Shown here piece after piece: positions 44,498-46,417 of a stretch of 46,417 nucleotides of DNA. The notes below the pieces were generated by a model. The model saw nothing but the letters and a program-made list of their open reading frames with translations, did no database searches and was not told where the DNA came from. The translations under genes and the position numbers were made by a program. Source of the DNA: Chitinophagaceae bacterium (lineage in GTDB: Bacteria > Bacteroidota > Bacteroidia > Chitinophagales > Chitinophagaceae). Within the stretch, counting starts at the first letter, position 1. Each line of letters starts with the position of its first letter. The stretch is taken from contig JAEUVD010000003.1 in assembly GCA_016787065.1 (NCBI GenBank), positions 98,582 through 144,998 of the forward strand. Direction: 5' to 3'.

Positions 44498-45187
44498 ATG
44501 AAAAAGGGCATAGCAAGTATCATTTTCTTATTCGGCTGTTTACAACTTACCGCACAATGGTCGCTGGAAACAACTTTCACACAATATAAAGAAGGTAAAC
44601 CAGTATTGAATGGCCGAAGAAGTTTATTCGACAGTCAGGATAAATACGATAGCAAAAACCGTTTGGTAGAAAAAATTTATTTAGGTACAGTTACCAAAGG
44701 AGCTAAGGCAATGTTTGAGTATAATGATAAAGATCAGAAGGTGAAAGAAACACATTTTGATAGTACCGGAAAAGTGCGTACCTCAAAAGTGTTTACATAT
44801 AACAGCAACGGAAAAGTTGAAACAGTTTTGTTTGAATGGACCGATAAAAGTGGCGATAAACGCACCGGTACTGAAGCGTATTTTTACGACGATAAGAATG
44901 ATCTAATTCACAAAACATACACCACCTCCAAAGGAGGCTTGGAAAGCGAATGGTTCTTTGAGAATAAAAAAGAAAACGGACATAAAATTGTTACCACCCG
45001 TCATATTTCTAAAGGAAAAGAGCAGAAACCAGTAGTTGTGGAATACAATGAAAAGGATTTAGTGATTAAAGAGGGCTCTCTAAATTATGAATATGAATAT
45101 GATGAAAAAGGCGATTGGAAATTGAAAAAAATGATTCGTAATGGTGAATTGGTCGGAGAATATTATCGAACGAAGAAAAAGGATTAA
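44498..45187 (+). CDS. Secreted YD/RHS-like repeat protein, function unknown
   Basis: 229 aa with a signal peptide (MKKGIASIIFLFGCLQLTAQ; Cys14 is not a convincing lipobox). The mature part is made of short beta repeats of the YD/RHS style: KYDSKNRLVEKIYL, FEYNDKDQKVKETHFD, FTYNSNGKVETVLF, AYFYDDKNDLIHKTYT, VVEYNEKDLVIKEG, YEYDEKGDWKLKK. It starts 4 nt after tag, completing a three-gene unit. Rather than a toxin, it is a short repeat protein without a C-terminal effector domain. Confidence 0.7.
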   Translation: MKKGIASIIFLFGCLQLTAQWSLETTFTQYKEGKPVLNGRRSLFDSQDKYDSKNRLVEKIYLGTVTKGAKAMFEYNDKDQKVKETHFDSTGKVRTSKVFTYNSNGKVETVLFEWTDKSGDKRTGTEAYFYDDKNDLIHKTYTTSKGGLESEWFFENKKENGHKIVTTRHISKGKEQKPVVVEYNEKDLVIKEGSLNYEYEYDEKGDWKLKKMIRNGELVGEYYRTKKKD

Positions 45188-45260
45188 AGAAAAGTAGATC
45201 ATCATCTTGTATTTAGAAAGAAGCCTTACTACCTTGCAGCCAATCTTAATTTGATACATC

Positions 45261-46016
45261 GTGAAATTACTTGAAAATAAAGTTGCCTTGGTTACCGGTG
45301 GTAGTCGGGGCATTGGTGAGGCTATCGTGTTGAAGTTTGCCTCACAAGGCTGTCATATAGCGTTTACTTATATCAGTGATAGCAGTGCAGAGCGAAGTAC
45401 GAAGCTAGTTTCAACATGCGAAGCGATGGGCGTTAAAGCGAAAGCGTATAAAAGTGATGCCGGCAAATTTGCCGATGCAGAAGCGCTTGTAAATGCCGTA
45501 GTATCTGATTTCGGAACCATTGATGTTTGTGTAAATAACGCCGGTATTAGTAGAGATAATTTACTCATGCGCATGACCGAACAGCAATGGGATGAGGTGA
45601 TGGAAACGAATCTGAAATCGGTTTTTAATATTTGTAAGCAACTGATGCGCCCAATGATGAAGGCTCGAAATGGTGCCATTATTAATATGAGTTCGGTTAT
45701 CGGTGAAATGGGTAATGCCGGACAAAGTTCGTATGCAGCCAGTAAAGCCGGTGTAATTGGGTTTACGAAATCGTTGGCTAAAGAAGTAGGTAGTAGAAAT
45801 ATTCGCGTAAATGCTATTGCTCCCGGCTTTGTAGAAACCGACATGACGAGCTACTTACAAGATGGTGAGGGCGCAGAAAAATTTAAAGCAGGCATTCCAT
45901 TGGGTCGATTTGCCAGTGCCGAGGATATTGCCAATAGTTGTTTGTTTCTGGCTTCTGATTTAGGAAATTATATAACAGGACAAGTACTAAGTGTTTGCGG
46001 CGGATTGTGTATTTAG
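45261..46016 (+). CDS. fabG: 3-oxoacyl-[acyl-carrier-protein] reductase
   Basis: 251 aa starting at GTG 45261 (MKLLENKVALVTGGSRGIG). Catalyses the NADPH-dependent ketoreduction in fatty-acid elongation. The cofactor loop TGGSRGIG is at 12-19, NNAG at 92-95, catalytic Ser144/145, Tyr158 and Lys162 (SYAASKAG). The C-terminal ITGQVLSVCGG carries Cys where VDGG is common. A TTAATTTG element ends 7 nt before the GTG. Monocistronic as far as visible. Confidence 0.93.
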   Translation: MKLLENKVALVTGGSRGIGEAIVLKFASQGCHIAFTYISDSSAERSTKLVSTCEAMGVKAKAYKSDAGKFADAEALVNAVVSDFGTIDVCVNNAGISRDNLLMRMTEQQWDEVMETNLKSVFNICKQLMRPMMKARNGAIINMSSVIGEMGNAGQSSYAASKAGVIGFTKSLAKEVGSRNIRVNAIAPGFVETDMTSYLQDGEGAEKFKAGIPLGRFASAEDIANSCLFLASDLGNYITGQVLSVCGGLCI

Positions 46017-46055
46017 TTTGGTTGCGACGGCATTCTCCAAAATAAAAATATAGCT

Positions 46056-46204
46056 CTAGCTAGCGCGCGCCTGTGGCGCGTGCAGGTTCTGTTCGACTAA
46101 ACAAAATCAATTTCCAAAAGCGATTCCTTTTCAGCATAACTGCTTGCACTACTATATTTCAAATGCCAATCTTCTAGAACGAATCCTGAAGTAACTGGAT
46201 TATG
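46056..46204 (+). repeat. REP/RAYT-end repeat, copy 1
   Basis: 149-bp unit repeated at 46269-46417 (offset 213 bp) with only a handful of differences. It begins with CTAGCTAGCGCGCGCC and contains the GC hairpin 46063-46083 (GCGCGCGCC, loop TGT, GGCGCGTGC, one G-T pair) and then the 3' end of a transposase gene. The hairpin stands out in this AT-rich genome. Confidence 0.85.
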
Positions 46205-46246
46205 ATGTATGTGATTTGGTTTTTGATAGCTCACGATACATGGATT
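46097..46246 (-). pseudogene. 3' fragment of a RAYT-type (IS200-like Y1) transposase
   Basis: The minus strand reads 49 residues ending in HIHHNPVTSGFVLEDWHLKY, then SSASSY and LLEIDFV, then TAG at 46097-46099. The HxHHNPVxxGFV, WHLKYSSA and LLEIDF pattern is the C-terminal signature of REP-associated tyrosine transposases. An in-frame TAA lies just upstream at 46247-46249, and the catalytic HUH motif is absent, so it is a truncated relic. Confidence 0.7.
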
Positions 46247-46249
46247 TTA

Positions 46250-46268
46250 AACAGAACCTGCACACGCC
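46250..46268. repeat. Inverted copy of the sequence after the GC hairpin
   Basis: AACAGAACCTGCACACGCC is the near reverse complement (18 of 19) of 46075-46093. With the two GC hairpins it makes a BIME-like arrangement of opposed REP elements. Confidence 0.65.
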
Positions 46269-46417
46269 CTAGCTAGCGCGCGCCTTTGGCGCGTGCAGGT
46301 TCTGCTCGACCAAACATAATCAATTTCCAAAAGCGATTCCTTTTCAGCATAACTGCTTGCACTACTATATTTCAAATGCCAATCTTCTAGAACGAATCCT
46401 GAAGTAACTGAATTACG
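46269..46417 (+). repeat. REP/RAYT-end repeat, copy 2
   Basis: Same 149-bp unit as at 46056, cut by the window edge. The GC hairpin is at 46276-46296 with loop TTT in place of TGT, so the stem is kept while the loop varies. Confidence 0.85.

Larger units (their letters stand above)
46247..46417 (-). pseudogene. RAYT-type transposase 3' end, copy 2 (runs off the window)
   Basis: The second repeat carries the same C-terminal coding frame (NSVTSGFVLEDWHLKYSSAS and LLEIDYV), but its TAG has changed to TGG, so the frame continues through the GC hairpin to TAA at 46247-46249. It is open at the right edge, where the main part of the gene would lie. The HN-P to RN-S changes suggest decay, but an intact gene beyond the window cannot be excluded. 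Confidence 0.6.

Noticed and set aside
44498..45187. RHS-type polymorphic toxin
   Set aside because: Only short YD-like repeats after a signal peptide; no C-terminal toxin domain and no immunity gene.
45368..45844. 158-codon open frame antisense to fabG
   Set aside because: It fully overlaps a canonical FabG with all catalytic residues and shows no recognisable protein pattern.

Overview
The window comes from a member of the Bacteroidota. The evidence is two C-terminal type A sorting domains and one type B (gliding-type) domain of the type IX secretion system (T9SS), DUF3127 and DUF5683 families, the gene order parA-parB-DUF5683-dapB, and promoter-like TAnnTTTG elements near start codons. 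The DNA is AT-rich by eye. Nothing allows placement below phylum or class level, and there are no rRNA or tRNA genes to help.

Layout. 1-3.5 kb: the 5' part of DNA polymerase I (minus, running off the left edge) and a two-domain SLOG + deoxyribosyltransferase-like protein. 3.6-7 kb: a T9SS cargo protein with PKD-like repeats, ended by a clear terminator, and a small secreted or outer-membrane protein. 7.1-10.2 kb: parA-parB-DUF5683-dapB. 10.2-11.6 kb: a secreted metzincin carrying two YEATS-like domains. 11.7-15.1 kb: a VWA membrane protein, an SDR with an altered active site, and a lipoprotein. 15.2-17.2 kb: a secreted protein and the Kdo transferase WaaA. 17.3-20.3 kb: a gliding-type T9SS cargo and dapD. 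20.3-25 kb: a nucleoside-sugar-type dehydrogenase facing acpS-PaaK-like ligase-S4 protein, converging on dnaA across a bidirectional terminator. 25-32 kb: a 5'-nucleotidase split over two genes, a DUF3127 protein with an SSB-like tail, a lipoprotein, a TlpA thioredoxin and YfhO. 32.4-33.25 kb: a long non-coding convergent gap with structured repeats. 33.2-38.7 kb: PH-domain and membrane proteins, an FAD oxidoreductase facing a trans-sulfuration enzyme, and superoxide dismutase. 38.7-43.2 kb: a BNR-repeat propeller protein and another T9SS cargo. 43.5-46 kb: VOC protein, Tag glycosylase, a secreted YD-like protein and FabG. 46.05 kb to the end: two copies of a REP-type GC hairpin with the 3' end of a RAYT-type transposase.

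Most of this is core genome: replication and repair (polA, dnaA, tag), segregation (parAB), the lysine/diaminopimelate branch (dapB, dapD), lipid and LPS synthesis (fabG, acpS, waaA) and oxidative defence (sod), mixed with secreted proteins. I do not see a multi-gene defence island. The best candidates for something little described are the stand-alone SLOG-DRHyd protein (2510-3481), the secreted metzincin with two YEATS-like domains (10178-11557), the 21-bp-phased repeats and long inverted repeat in the 32.4-33.25 kb gap, and a recurring promoter element so close to start codons that many mRNAs should be leaderless.
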